Assembly: GCF_900312745.1 (NCBI RefSeq)
Contig: NZ_OMPD01000014.1
Span: 310,001 to 374,000 of the forward strand
DNA length: 64,000 nucleotides
Direction: 5' to 3'
Source of the DNA: Aquimarina sp. AU58
GTDB taxonomy: Bacteria > Bacteroidota > Bacteroidia > Flavobacteriales > Flavobacteriaceae
A model generated the notes under the pieces. It was not told the origin of the DNA. It worked only from the letters and a program-made list of their open reading frames with translations, and ran no database searches. Positions 17,893 to 27,867 of the stretch are shown in pieces. A program made the translations under genes and the position numbers. Position 1 is the first letter of the stretch, and every line of letters begins with the position of its first letter.

Positions 17893-20800
17893 CTATTTTA
17901 AAATAAGTTTTTTGGTTATGGTTTTAGTATCTGATTTAACCGATACAAAGTACATTCCAGATGGTAAATTATTCAATTCTATTTTATTTGCAGACATTTT
18001 ACCGTGTCGTACGGTTTGACCTGCTTTATTAACGATTCTGTATGTAGATCCATTAAAATTATTCATTTTGATTATAATGAAATCTTTTGCAGGAATTGGG
18101 TGAATAACAATGTCAGAGCTTTCTAAATCTGTTTTAAGACTCTGCATTGTGGCATTACCTACACAGAAGTTTTTAGTATCCTCAGAAGTAAATGATCCAC
18201 CAGAAGCTAGTACTGCACCAGAGGCACTATTGGTTAATTCATAAGAACCATTACCAACACTACAGCAAATCCCATCACCATATGTATCTTTAAATACTAA
18301 CGTATAACACCCTGCATCCAGCGTTTTAGTTATATTAAGAGTAGAACCATCAGGTTGAGATGGATATGTTCCTCCAGAATGTACTACCTGGTTGTTACTA
18401 TCTTTAATCTCCCAGCTTGTTTCTTCAGGGTAGTTATCAAAAGTAATACGCAGTTTTACATCATACGTAGCAGATGCTCCTGTAGTAGTTACATTAAGCG
18501 TGTTACTAGCTGCAGATTCGTTTCCAGCCGCATCCTTAGCTTTTACGGTAAACTGGTATGCTGTATTAGCCGTTAATCCTGTAATATTTCTTGTAGTTGC
18601 AGTTACCGATCCAAGATTAGTAGATCCCTGATACACATCATATCCGGTCACTCCTACATTATCGGTAGCAGCATTCCATGATAGGGTAAGTGTTGTTTGT
18701 GCCACATTAGAAGCTGCTAATCCAGTTGGAGCAGAAGGGGCTTGAGTATCACCACCAGTTGATCCCCCGATCACTACTGTATAGTCTTCTACTTCACCAT
18801 AATTAAATGATTCACAAGGGCCAGGAATGGTATTGTATCTCATAGATACTCTCATTCTTGTACTTCCGTCTTTTGCACTTGAAGGTACAGTAAAGCTACC
18901 ACTTACCGGAGTTGTTTGTGAAGCCGCATTAGTCCATACTTGTTCTCCTGTATCGGCAAAGTCACCATCTTGATTATAATCAATCCATACAGAGTATCCT
19001 TCATTATATTTAGTTCCGGTCCATGTAGGAGTAATGGTAATGGTATTGGCATTACCTTTAGATAGGTTAGTAGATTCAGCAGTAAAATCACTATATCCAC
19101 CACTTGCTCCTGTAGATGTTTTATCGATGGTTCCTAATTTTACATTACTAATGTATTCATCAGTTACACTTTGACCATTAGAGTCACAGTAATTAAGTTG
19201 TACATCTGTAGTTGTAAAATTAGTAGAGCTACTATAATTAGAAGTAGTTCCATCGGCACATTTACTTCTTAGCTGTACTTCATAAGTAGTAGATGGGTTT
19301 AATCCAGAAATCACTTTAGAAGTTCCGTTTTCGGCAGAAGTTGTCCAGTTTGTTGTTCCAGTTTGTCTGTAGCGAAGATCATAGGTTGCACCGGCTACAG
19401 CAGTCCATCCTATAGTTGCAGTGTTTGATCCCACAGCCGAAGAAGATACTCCTGTAGGTACTGAAGCAGTACAAGGCGTAGTTGTTCCTGTTAACCCAGT
19501 AACAATAAGAGAAAAATTTTGACTCCCTCCTGTTAATGTTCCTTTATGAGTAACCGTAATAGTATAGGTTCCAGAAGCATTAGCTATGTCCACTCTTTCA
19601 AATGGATCCACATTATTGTCTCCTGTACTATTTGTAGTAATACTGGTAAGCTTGTACGGGCTAGATGTATTAGAACCTTTTGTAACTCTAATATCTAAAT
19701 CATTTACTAATACAGGTGTATTAGAATTTGTTGCAGTTACAGCAGTTCCTGCTCTATCTGTCCAGGAAATAGAAGCCATTAATGGGCTACTACCATCTGA
19801 GTCAACAGTTATAGTATACGTTTGGCCACTCGTAAGTGTTAGTTCTTCTATTTTTGAAGCAGTTCCTTTATTGGTAATAGCTTCGGCAGCAACTTTGGCA
19901 TTTAATAACCCCCATCCGTGAACTGCGTCAGGTCCAGAAGGGCCAACATCATCAGCAGTATGAAGCGCTAATCCTTTTAAGGTCGCAGCTTTCATAAAGT
20001 TTCCATTATTACTATTGTAGTATTGTTGTAATAGTAAAAGCGTACCGGTTACATTAGGTGCAGCCATTGAAGTACCAGAAATACTGTTATATGCTGTATC
20101 ACTATTGTCATAGGTAGAGTATACACCAGTACCATTACCAGTAATGTCTGGTTTAATTCTATAATCATCAGTTGGACCTTCACTACTTTGAGAGTTGATA
20201 GTCATGCTATTAAGAGTCCCATCATTATTTACATTGGCATCTTGACCATTAGCAACTACAAGATTGTTTTTTGAAGTAGAGTGTCCTGTTAATTTATCAT
20301 AAGAAGAGTTTCCATCAAGTGGTTGAGCGTTTGAATTGTTATCAAGTCCATCATTTCCTGCAGCTACTACCATAAGATAGAATGGTGCGTTAAACATGAT
20401 TTCATCCCATTTTCTGGATTCATCTATATAAGCTCCAAAATACTGATCAGGAACTGCACTGGCTCTAAAACCATAAGAGTGATTAGATAATAACATTCCA
20501 TTTGCAGCAGCTGTTGTTGCTTCTGAATCGTCATTATTCCAATCATGTGTTTTAGCTTTTGCTTGAGAAGCCATTCCTTTTGCATTGGCCTGTACTCCAG
20601 AGGCAACTATTGTTCCCGTAACATGCTGGGCATGAAAACTATTACCATTAAGTGTTGTAACACCATCATTAATAGCAACCCTGTTATTTCCTCCTGCACC
20701 GTCAAATTCCTGGTGAGTAGGTCTTGTCGCTCCACCATCCCAGACATAAGCAGTCATATTTTGCCCGTCTAGATTTAGGCCTAAAGAACCTCCTGAGTTT

Positions 20801-21177
20801 AAATGATTTGCTCGAGTAGATTTTGCAGCATCTACATTAAATGTAGTGTAATAGATAGGGGTACCATCTTTTGCTAATCTTTGTAGTTCTGAAAAGCTTC
20901 CGTCGGCATTTGTCATTTTGACTTGCCATCCGTTTCTTTTGGCAGCTGCTATAGCTTCTTTCTTTTGTAATGCAGCTTTACTTGCTAATTCAGTCTGTAG
21001 TTGATTTAATTTTACCAGATTACTTTGTTGAGCGATCTTTGCCTTTTGTGAAGGATTTTGAGCGAAAAGTCCACCAGATAAAAATATCATTGAAGAAATA
21101 ATAATGATATTTAATTTTGGTGACACTTGCCCATTAAAGCCCCTCAACGAAATAAGGCTTTTGTAGCTTTTTTTCAT
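17893..21177 (-). CDS. T9SS-secreted S8 (subtilisin-like) serine protease
   Basis: A 1094-residue multidomain secreted protease. It has a long signal region (1-40, ending GLFAQ) and a propeptide-like helix (about 42-85). The S8 catalytic domain covers about 130-430, with triad D147, H182 and S370 (SGTSMAAP) and oxyanion N275 (AAGNDG). A proprotein-convertase-like beta domain (about 440-560), FN3 (about 565-655), a GEVED domain (about 665-800), a second FN3 (about 815-900), a CUB-like domain (about 905-1010) and a type A T9SS sorting domain (about 1020-1094) follow. It should cross the outer membrane by the T9SS and be released or anchored. The GEVED-FN3 part is nearly identical in DNA to that of the neighbouring T9SS gene. 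Confidence 0.95.
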   Translation of the reverse strand: MKKSYKSLISLRGFNGQVSPKLNIIIISSMIFLSGGLFAQNPSQKAKIAQQSNLVKLNQLQTELASKAALQKKEAIAAAKRNGWQVKMTNADGSFSELQRLAKDGTPIYYTTFNVDAAKSTRANHLNSGGSLGLNLDGQNMTAYVWDGGATRPTHQEFDGAGGNNRVAINDGVTTLNGNSFHAQHVTGTIVASGVQANAKGMASQAKAKTHDWNNDDSEATTAAANGMLLSNHSYGFRASAVPDQYFGAYIDESRKWDEIMFNAPFYLMVVAAGNDGLDNNSNAQPLDGNSSYDKLTGHSTSKNNLVVANGQDANVNNDGTLNSMTINSQSSEGPTDDYRIKPDITGNGTGVYSTYDNSDTAYNSISGTSMAAPNVTGTLLLLQQYYNSNNGNFMKAATLKGLALHTADDVGPSGPDAVHGWGLLNAKVAAEAITNKGTASKIEELTLTSGQTYTITVDSDGSSPLMASISWTDRAGTAVTATNSNTPVLVNDLDIRVTKGSNTSSPYKLTSITTNSTGDNNVDPFERVDIANASGTYTITVTHKGTLTGGSQNFSLIVTGLTGTTTPCTASVPTGVSSSAVGSNTATIGWTAVAGATYDLRYRQTGTTNWTTSAENGTSKVISGLNPSTTYEVQLRSKCADGTTSNYSSSTNFTTTDVQLNYCDSNGQSVTDEYISNVKLGTIDKTSTGASGGYSDFTAESTNLSKGNANTITITPTWTGTKYNEGYSVWIDYNQDGDFADTGEQVWTNAASQTTPVSGSFTVPSSAKDGSTRMRVSMRYNTIPGPCESFNYGEVEDYTVVIGGSTGGDTQAPSAPTGLAASNVAQTTLTLSWNAATDNVGVTGYDVYQGSTNLGSVTATTRNITGLTANTAYQFTVKAKDAAGNESAASNTLNVTTTGASATYDVKLRITFDNYPEETSWEIKDSNNQVVHSGGTYPSQPDGSTLNITKTLDAGCYTLVFKDTYGDGICCSVGNGSYELTNSASGAVLASGGSFTSEDTKNFCVGNATMQSLKTDLESSDIVIHPIPAKDFIIIKMNNFNGSTYRIVNKAGQTVRHGKMSANKIELNNLPSGMYFVSVKSDTKTITKKLILK
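18536..19191 (-). repeat. 656-bp duplicated block, copy 1 (GEVED + FN3 coding)
   Basis: This block aligns without gaps to 22081-22736 at an offset of 3545 bp, with only scattered substitutions. It encodes the GEVED domain and the following FN3 domain of the subtilase. Such identity between paralogous modules points to recent duplication or gene conversion. Confidence 0.85.
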
Positions 21178-21257
21178 TGTTATTGAGTTTGAGTTAGTGT
21201 TATTTTTGTTTTTTTGAAGAATTCAAAGAAAACATTCGAATTTCTTAAATTATTCGC

Positions 21258-21357
21258 AATAAAAAAAAGTTTTTCGATGAAGAGAAAGAAAATTACTGTA
21301 TAAAACATTAAGATTATTTTAATGCAACTATGTTGCAAGAAAAATCTTTCTTTTATT
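21258..21357. repeat. 100-bp upstream repeat, copy 1
   Basis: It matches 25609-25707 with about ten differences and one single-base gap. It includes the inverted repeat TGCAAC-TAT-GTTGCA (21323-21337) and an AAGAAA/TTTCTT hairpin. It lies 81 bp upstream of the subtilase start. It may be a shared regulatory region or part of the duplicated gene module. Confidence 0.75.
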
Positions 21358-21526
21358 GTCTAGTTAACTTATTGTTTCAAAACGAAATGCACAACGGGTT
21401 TATCAAACATATTTTTATATTAAATTGATATATGTACGTAGTATTATGATGTTTTTCTTACAAAAGAAAAGTATAGGATTAAGCATTTTTAATTTGTCGC
21501 CTTAAGACTACGATTGCTGTAAATAG

Positions 21527-21557
21527 AAGACCCCGAAACAAACTGTTTCGGGGTCTT
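21527..21557. terminator. Bidirectional-looking terminator hairpin
   Basis: Arms AAGACCCCGAAAC (21527-21539) and GTTTCGGGGTCTT (21545-21557) enclose a 5-base loop. The hairpin is GC-rich and lies 22 bp after the stop of the minus-strand BNR-repeat gene. Its T tract is better on the plus strand, but it probably terminates the minus-strand transcript. Confidence 0.75.
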
Positions 21558-21578
21558 TTAAAAAATATTGAATTTATA

Positions 21579-24500
21579 TTATTGCTTGATAATAAACTTC
21601 TTAGTTAGTGTTTTATCATTTGATATTACCGAAAAGAAATACATCCCATCTGGTAAACCGCTTAATTCTACCTTGCTTTCAGACACTTTACCATTTCTTA
21701 CCATCTGACCAATGTGATTAATGATTCTATAGTCTAAATCCTTATCATTGTTCATTTGAATTGTAATAAAGCCTTTTGCAGGAACAGGAGAGATCACAAA
21801 TTCAGAATTTTTCAAATCTGTTGTTGTAATGTCGTTACTGTTGATATTATTTAATTGCGTATTAAAAGGTGGAGTGGCAAAGAATGCACCACATGCTCCA
21901 AGATTATTCCATCCAGAGTTAGTACGTTCATAAAGATATCCTTGATACGTTACACGATCACCAACCTGATAATTTACTGAACTATCATATGCAGCCACAC
22001 CTGTACAAGGGTCAGAACTTCCTCCTGTTGTAGTCACATTAACTGTATTACTAGAACCAGAAACATTCCCAGCAACATCTTTAGCTTTTACCGTAAACTG
22101 GTATGCTGTATTAGCCGTTAATCCGGTAATATTTCTTGTAGTCGCAGTTATCGATCCAAGATTAGTAGATCCCTGATACACATCATATCCAGTTACACTA
22201 ACATTATCGGTAGCAGCATTCCATGATAGAGTAAGCGTTGTTTGTGCAATATTAGAAGCAGCTAAACCAGTTGGAGCAGAAGGGGCTTGAGTATCGCCAC
22301 CTGTTGATCCACCGATCACTACTGTGTAGTCTTCTACTTCACCATAATTAAATGATTCACAAGGACCAGGAATGGTATTGTATCTCATAGATACTCTCAT
22401 TCTTGTACTTCCGTCTTTTGCACTTGAAGGTACAGTAAAGCTACCACTTACTGGTGTTGTTTGTGATGCAGCGTTGGTCCATACTTGTTCTCCTGTATCG
22501 GCAAAATCTCCATCTTGGTTGTAATCGATCCATACTGAGTATCCTTCATTATATTTAGTTCCGGTCCATGTAGGAGTAATGGTAATGGTATTGGCGTTAC
22601 CTTTAGATAGGTTAGTAGATTCAGCAGTAAAATCACTATATCCACCACTTGCTCCTGTAGATGTTTTATCGATGGTTCCTAATTTTACATTACTAATGTA
22701 TTCATCAGTTACACTTTGACCATTAGAGTCACAGTAGTTTGTTGGATTACCACCATCAGTAGTGGTGGCTGTTACAGTATTACTAAAATCAGATTGGTTT
22801 TCGGCAGCATCTTTAGCCTTTATTTTAAAAGAATATGCTGTATTTGCAGTTAACCCTGTAGCTTGATATGTAGTAGTGGTTACTGTACCAATAACAGTAT
22901 TACCTTGATATACATCATATCCGGTAACTCCAACATTATCTGTAGAAGCAACCCAAGAAAGATCAATTGTATTTTGTGTTGCATTGGATGCTGTTAAATT
23001 TGAAGGAGTAGAAGGGGCTTGAGTGTCTGCAGTTGATGATCCTACAAGAGGGACTTTCCAAACACCTCTTCCATAAGTACCTGCTAATAATACTTGATCT
23101 GTATAATTAACTTCCAAATCTCGTACAGAAACATTAGGTAAATTTTGAGAATAATTTTCCCAATTGTTATTTCCTTGCTTATAATACACTCCTAAATAAG
23201 TACCTACATAAATAGTTTCGGTACCTTTTTGGTGTCGGACTACATTTTTGGCTTCACTTGGCAAATTACCTGATATGTTAGAAAAATTTGATCCCTGATC
23301 AGTAGATTTAAAAACTCCGTTAGAAGCTCCTGATGAAGAATAACCACTGGTAGATATGTAAATGATATTAGTGTTATCATTGTGCACTTCTATAGAAGTA
23401 ATATCTGTAGTAGAAGTATGGATTTTTGTCCAGTTTACTCCTTTATTCGTACTTTTATATAAATCATTTTTACGAGAAACATAAATATTGTTTGTATTAG
23501 ACGGGTCTACTTCAATATGATCCAGTTTACCACCAAAATTGAAGGTAGTAAGTTTTTGAAAAGAATTATTATTTAGTTTATAAAAGCTAGAATATCCTGC
23601 ATAAATATTTCCATCTTTATCAGAAACCAAAGGAGTAACCCAATTTCCTGATTCAGGACCCCGGGTTACATGAGTTTGTGTTGTTCCTCTATTGGTAGTT
23701 TTATAAAGAGATCCTCCACCTTGTATAAATCCATAATATGTATTGGGATCTGTACCACTTACTGCACAATCCATCCCATCGGCACCAAAATAGTTATTCC
23801 AAGTGTTTCCGTTACGTGCATATCCTCCATTATCCTGAAGTCCTCCTACAACATTATTAGAGCTACTATTTGCTGCTACCGATATTCTGTAAAACTGACC
23901 TATTTGTAGTCCTTTGGTTAAATCTGTAAAGCTTCCTCCATTATTTTCTGATAAGTATACTCCTCCATCACTACCACACATTAATTTTCCGTTATAATAA
24001 CGTAAAAAGTGAATATCTGCATGGGTGTATGTAGCTTGTTGAGGGTTTGCCCAACCATTGATTACCGAGAAGTTATTTCCCCCATCGGTAGATTTCCATA
24101 CATTAAGACATCCTACAAAAACAGTATTGGCATTTGTATCCGAAACGGTTAGTGCTAAATCATACCAAGCTTGACTTGATTCAAAGATATTAGTAGTTTC
24201 TTGAGTTTTTGTAAAACTATTTCCACTATCGGTTGAGCGGTATAAACCTTGAAAAGCATAATTAGCATTTCTGGTTTTGGCACTTAAAACATAGACATAG
24301 TTAGGATTGGCAGGTGTGACTTCGATGACAAACCTTCCCGAACTTGATGGTAGTCCACTTTGTATTTTTGTAAAGCTGGTTCCGCCATTTGTCGATTTAT
24401 AAAAAGAATCTTTTGTAGCTGCATAAATTACATTAGAATCGCCTGGCTTGAGTTTAATATCCTTTACGTCTCCATTCAATGTTTTAGTCCACGCAACTCC

Positions 24501-25280
24501 TGCGTTAGTAGTTTTGTAAACTCCCTGACTAGTTGCGACCCATAATGTATTCGAATTATTGGGATCGATATAAATATCATTACTCGTAGTTTGTGAATTT
24601 GAAAACTCTAGACCTGTTTTTGCCCAGGTATTTCCTCCGTCAGTAGATTTGAGAACTCCAATGCTATATGAATCATTTGCATCATCATCTCCGGTAGAAA
24701 TATAAACAATATTCGAATTATTAGGATCGATAGCTATACCAGAAACACCAATTTGAGGAAGATCGTCTGACAAAGAGGTCCAATTTGCACCTTTGTCTGT
24801 AGATTTCCATATTCCTCCTGCCGGAGCTCCAATATAAAATGTATTAGGATTATTAGGATCTATAATAGCAACATTTACACGTCCTTGTCCTGGAGACCAT
24901 GAACCTGTTACTTCATGATTAAATGGCCCCATAGGAACCCAGCTTGCAGCTGCATTTGTAGAAGAAGTCATACTGTTCTTTTCTTCCCAGGCTCTCCATA
25001 AGTGCTCAGGAGTTGGTACGGTACCATCTGGTAATAAAGAATTCTTCCAATATTCCTGCCATCTCTTAAAAGGCTTATATCCACTACCTTTTTTCTTATG
25101 ATTTTTGTCTGTCCAATAGGTATTAAATGCAGTAGTAATCTTTTGAAATTTTACGGGAGTGTTGACTCCTGAAGAACTCTTGCTTTGATTTAAATCCTGC
25201 ATCCAGGGGGCGCTTGAATTATATTGGGAATGCCCAATATAGCAAATGAGTGCGGCTAAAATGATAAGTGGTTTTTTCAT
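21579..25280 (-). CDS. T9SS-secreted sortilin/BNR-repeat beta-propeller protein
   Basis: A 1233-residue secreted protein. A signal peptide (1-19) is followed by a large VPS10/sortilin-like BNR beta-propeller (about 110-745) with many repeats of S-T-D-x-G-x-x-W and D-P-N-N-x-N-x-x-Y/W type, as in glycan-active or protease-like surface proteins. An FN3 (about 755-845), a GEVED domain (about 850-985), a second FN3 (about 1000-1085), a small C-G-V..Y..GD-V-Y-G-Y-ER-G-W-C carbohydrate-binding-like module (about 1095-1130) and a T9SS sorting domain (about 1155-1233) follow. No catalytic site can be named with confidence. It lies tandem to the subtilase gene and shares a 656-bp block with it. Confidence 0.9.
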   Translation of the reverse strand: MKKPLIILAALICYIGHSQYNSSAPWMQDLNQSKSSSGVNTPVKFQKITTAFNTYWTDKNHKKKGSGYKPFKRWQEYWKNSLLPDGTVPTPEHLWRAWEEKNSMTSSTNAAASWVPMGPFNHEVTGSWSPGQGRVNVAIIDPNNPNTFYIGAPAGGIWKSTDKGANWTSLSDDLPQIGVSGIAIDPNNSNIVYISTGDDDANDSYSIGVLKSTDGGNTWAKTGLEFSNSQTTSNDIYIDPNNSNTLWVATSQGVYKTTNAGVAWTKTLNGDVKDIKLKPGDSNVIYAATKDSFYKSTNGGTSFTKIQSGLPSSSGRFVIEVTPANPNYVYVLSAKTRNANYAFQGLYRSTDSGNSFTKTQETTNIFESSQAWYDLALTVSDTNANTVFVGCLNVWKSTDGGNNFSVINGWANPQQATYTHADIHFLRYYNGKLMCGSDGGVYLSENNGGSFTDLTKGLQIGQFYRISVAANSSSNNVVGGLQDNGGYARNGNTWNNYFGADGMDCAVSGTDPNTYYGFIQGGGSLYKTTNRGTTQTHVTRGPESGNWVTPLVSDKDGNIYAGYSSFYKLNNNSFQKLTTFNFGGKLDHIEVDPSNTNNIYVSRKNDLYKSTNKGVNWTKIHTSTTDITSIEVHNDNTNIIYISTSGYSSSGASNGVFKSTDQGSNFSNISGNLPSEAKNVVRHQKGTETIYVGTYLGVYYKQGNNNWENYSQNLPNVSVRDLEVNYTDQVLLAGTYGRGVWKVPLVGSSTADTQAPSTPSNLTASNATQNTIDLSWVASTDNVGVTGYDVYQGNTVIGTVTTTTYQATGLTANTAYSFKIKAKDAAENQSDFSNTVTATTTDGGNPTNYCDSNGQSVTDEYISNVKLGTIDKTSTGASGGYSDFTAESTNLSKGNANTITITPTWTGTKYNEGYSVWIDYNQDGDFADTGEQVWTNAASQTTPVSGSFTVPSSAKDGSTRMRVSMRYNTIPGPCESFNYGEVEDYTVVIGGSTGGDTQAPSAPTGLAASNIAQTTLTLSWNAATDNVSVTGYDVYQGSTNLGSITATTRNITGLTANTAYQFTVKAKDVAGNVSGSSNTVNVTTTGGSSDPCTGVAAYDSSVNYQVGDRVTYQGYLYERTNSGWNNLGACGAFFATPPFNTQLNNINSNDITTTDLKNSEFVISPVPAKGFITIQMNNDKDLDYRIINHIGQMVRNGKVSESKVELSGLPDGMYFFSVISNDKTLTKKFIIKQ
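22081..22736 (-). repeat. 656-bp duplicated block, copy 2 (GEVED + FN3 coding)
   Basis: Gap-free counterpart of 18536-19191. In protein only a few residues change, for example Val/Ile and Gly/Ser substitutions in the FN3 part. Confidence 0.85.
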
Positions 25281-25712
25281 TTTTTGTGTTGAGTTTATGT
25301 TAAAAAAATTGATTTATTAAACTTGATGAACTAGAAGTTCATAGATCCATAAGGGTAATTAATCATTACCACTCTATAAATATTATTATAGAATAATAGA
25401 AAGTTTTTTATAGGGTTAATTCGTTTCTCGATATTCTTTGAAGTAGAGAAAAACTAGTAGTATACTAAGATTATAAAATTTTAAATCTTATTGCTAATAC
25501 TGGGAGGAGGTAGGTTTTTGATTTGGTTTCATGTTGAGTTGTGTTTAAGTTAGTTAAATTCCCTTCAAAAAATCGAAGGATCATGACCAAAGGTCATCAA
25601 ATCTTTTTAATAAAAAAAAGTTTTTCGACAAAGAGAATAAAATTGCTGTACAAAACATTAAGAACTTCATAATGCAACTATGTTGCAAGAAAAATCTTTC
25701 TTTTATTCTATG
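25281..25712. other. 432-bp upstream region of the BNR-repeat gene
   Basis: No gene is seen. It holds the second copy of the 100-bp repeat at its right end, directly beside the stop of the YheT-like gene, and a short ATGACC/GGTCAT hairpin at 25583-25597. Confidence 0.6.
25609..25707. repeat. 100-bp upstream repeat, copy 2
   Basis: It corresponds to 21258-21357 and contains the same TGCAAC-TAT-GTTGCA inverted repeat (25673-25687). It lies 329 bp upstream of the BNR-repeat gene and 6 bp from the stop of the neighbouring hydrolase gene. Confidence 0.75.
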
Positions 25713-26678
25713 TTAATTTGGTTGATCAAAAAAACTCAATGTTCGCAATTCATTATAATATACTTTATTCGGAAGATAAAAACCTACATGACCACCATAT
25801 TCTGGGGTTTCAAGAAATAAATTAGGGTTTTCTTCAGCTTCATCAAAAGGATAACAAAGATCTCCCAGGAAAGAATCATTTTTGGCATTAAGGATTAATG
25901 TAGGTGTTTGTATATTTTTCAGAAATTGTTTAGAACTACATTTAGAATAATAATCCATTGCATTTTCATACCCATGTGCTCTACTGGTATAGAGCTCATC
26001 AATATCCATAAGAGATGTACAGGCTTTAATATCGGATATACTTAGGATATTAGAAAATTGTACTTGTCGATCATATAGCTTGGCTTTGAGGTGATTAATA
26101 AACCGTTGTTGATAGATATAATTTTTGGGTTTATTTATTTCTGATAGCGAATCATAAAGATCACAAGGAACCGAAATAGCCGCAGCAGTTTTTATCTCTG
26201 GGGCTAATGAACGACCTTCTCCCAGGTATTTTAGTATAATATTACCTCCTAAACTAAATCCGCATATCGATATATTTGTATAGGTATGTGACATAAGAAT
26301 ATGCCTAATAATACGATCCAAATCTTCACTGGATCCGGCATTATAGGATCTATAAAGACGATTTACTTCTCCACTACAGTTTCTAAGATTTATTGCTACA
26401 GAATCCCAGCCATTATGATTTAGGTGTCTTGCTAACCCCAGTATATATTGGCGTTGTCCATTACCCTCTAATCCATGAATAATGACTGTGAGTTTTTTTG
26501 AGTTTGGTATTGTACTGTAACTCCAGTCAAGATCGATAAAATCTCCATCATCAAGCTCTACACGTTCTCTTTTTTGAGATACTCCTTTTACTTTGCGTAG
26601 TAGATTAGGATATATAGTAGAGATATAATCATTTCTGAATAAAAAAGGAGGGGTATACTTAGATTCAAGTAACGGCAT
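25713..26678 (-). CDS. YheT-family alpha/beta hydrolase
   Basis: A 321-residue cytosolic alpha/beta hydrolase. It has the oxyanion segment VIIHGLEGNGQRQY (about 66-78), the AINLRNCSGE motif typical of the YheT/ABHD1-3 group, and nucleophile S142 in GFSLGGNI. The late His lies in PEYGGHVGFY and an acidic residue in NAKNDSFLGD. Family members are carboxylesterases or lipases of unclear substrate. Its ATG shares one base with the stop of the upstream bestrophin gene, so the two form an operon. Confidence 0.92.
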   Translation of the reverse strand: MPLLESKYTPPFLFRNDYISTIYPNLLRKVKGVSQKRERVELDDGDFIDLDWSYSTIPNSKKLTVIIHGLEGNGQRQYILGLARHLNHNGWDSVAINLRNCSGEVNRLYRSYNAGSSEDLDRIIRHILMSHTYTNISICGFSLGGNIILKYLGEGRSLAPEIKTAAAISVPCDLYDSLSEINKPKNYIYQQRFINHLKAKLYDRQVQFSNILSISDIKACTSLMDIDELYTSRAHGYENAMDYYSKCSSKQFLKNIQTPTLILNAKNDSFLGDLCYPFDEAEENPNLFLETPEYGGHVGFYLPNKVYYNELRTLSFFDQPN

Positions 26679-27679
26679 TAGTATAATATGTTATCCTTTG
26701 GTTGTTCTTTTTCTGGAAGATTTTTTTCATCAAGCATATCACGCAGGTCAATTTCAATAGTTTTACATAATGCAGTCATTGGCACATCATTAATTCTTCC
26801 TTCAAAAGGATCTTCACTATTGCTTCCAATTTTTTCCATAGTAAAGAAAACCCAACTTATTAAAATAGAAAGCGGTATCATTAAAAAGACAAACCATTGC
26901 TCTATACCATTAGTCATTACGTTTAGTTTATTTTCAAAAACATTAAGTAACCCAAAAGGTAATAGTAGAATAAATATCCAGGTAAACAACGTACTAAAAT
27001 AGGCATATTGTCTCGGGAAGGGAGTATTTTTTATACGTTCGCATTTACCTTGAAGATTGTATAGTTCTTCTAGGATATTATGCAAAAGCTGCTTGTCAAA
27101 CTCTGTAATTTTACCTTGATCCAGGAGTTGTTTAATATGAAGTCCTTGATTTTTAACTAAATGAGTAGAGGGATTCTTCCTTTTTAGTAAATCATGATAT
27201 TCCTGATCAGATACAAAAATTTTTGAGGCGTCACATGCAGGTTTTTGTTCTCCGTGTTTTTTAAAAAGGCTTTCAACGGCTATGTTTTCTTTTAAACTAA
27301 AAGAAGTTGGTTGTCTGAGTTGAATTCTTAAAGCATTGATCCAGGCTATATGTCTATAAATCAAAATTTCCTTAGTTTTTTGATCATCATGTACCAGGCA
27401 TAATACCTGATTGGCCCAGGTTCGGGAATAGTTTACGATACCACCCCAAATCTTACGAGCCTCCCAAAACCGATCATAACTTTGACTGTTTTTAAAACCG
27501 ATATAGAATGCTACAGCTATACCAATTACAGTGAGAGGTTGAAAAGGAATATCAATAAATTTCCAGTCTAAAAAATGATACAGTGAAAAAATAACTGTAG
27601 TGTATATAGTGAAGAAAATGATGTTTTTCCAAGCATAACGAAGGATAAGCCCCCAACCAATATTTCGTTTAATATACAT
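26678..27679 (-). CDS. Bestrophin-family chloride/anion channel (UPF0187)
   Basis: A 333-residue membrane protein. It shows the bestrophin pore signature GIAVAFYIGFKNSQSYDRF followed by WEARKIWGGIVNYSR, with a second pair of hydrophobic helices at about 215-270 and a C-terminal FTMEKIGSNSEDPFEGRxND segment that marks the family. Bacterial bestrophins form pentameric anion or cation channels in the inner membrane. It is the first gene of a pair with the YheT-like hydrolase. The gene upstream (thioesterase) is divergent. Confidence 0.93.
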   Translation of the reverse strand: MYIKRNIGWGLILRYAWKNIIFFTIYTTVIFSLYHFLDWKFIDIPFQPLTVIGIAVAFYIGFKNSQSYDRFWEARKIWGGIVNYSRTWANQVLCLVHDDQKTKEILIYRHIAWINALRIQLRQPTSFSLKENIAVESLFKKHGEQKPACDASKIFVSDQEYHDLLKRKNPSTHLVKNQGLHIKQLLDQGKITEFDKQLLHNILEELYNLQGKCERIKNTPFPRQYAYFSTLFTWIFILLLPFGLLNVFENKLNVMTNGIEQWFVFLMIPLSILISWVFFTMEKIGSNSEDPFEGRINDVPMTALCKTIEIDLRDMLDEKNLPEKEQPKDNILY

Positions 27680-27841
27680 GATGAGTTTTTTTTAAAGTAA
27701 AAAGGCCATATAGGTTTTCAAAACCTGTTTCATTAAAATCCTGAAAATAGTATACGGTCTGGATATTTTTTGTTTTATGTGTGTTATCAAATATACATAA
27801 TTTAATAGCATTCTGTTATGCGCGCATAATAAGTTATTTTG

Positions 27842-27849
27842 TATTTTTG
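27842..27849 (+). promoter_or_regulatory. -7 promoter box TATTTTTG for the thioesterase gene
   Basis: An exact TAnnTTTG match, 18 bp before the chosen ATG (27868). Its position shows that the longer in-frame start at 27781 would lie upstream of the promoter, supporting the later start. Confidence 0.55.
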
Positions 27850-27867
27850 CCACTCAAAAAGAGCGAT

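Larger units (their letters stand above)
21178..21578. other. 401-bp upstream region of the subtilase gene
   Basis: It is non-coding. It contains one copy of a 100-bp repeat (21258-21357) also found upstream of the next T9SS gene, and the terminator of that gene at 21527-21557. Confidence 0.6.

Noticed and set aside
18903-19103. Short open frames on the opposite or alternate frames of the large T9SS genes
   Set aside because: They lie inside repeats of FN3/GEVED coding sequence and have no start context, family match or separate transcript signal.
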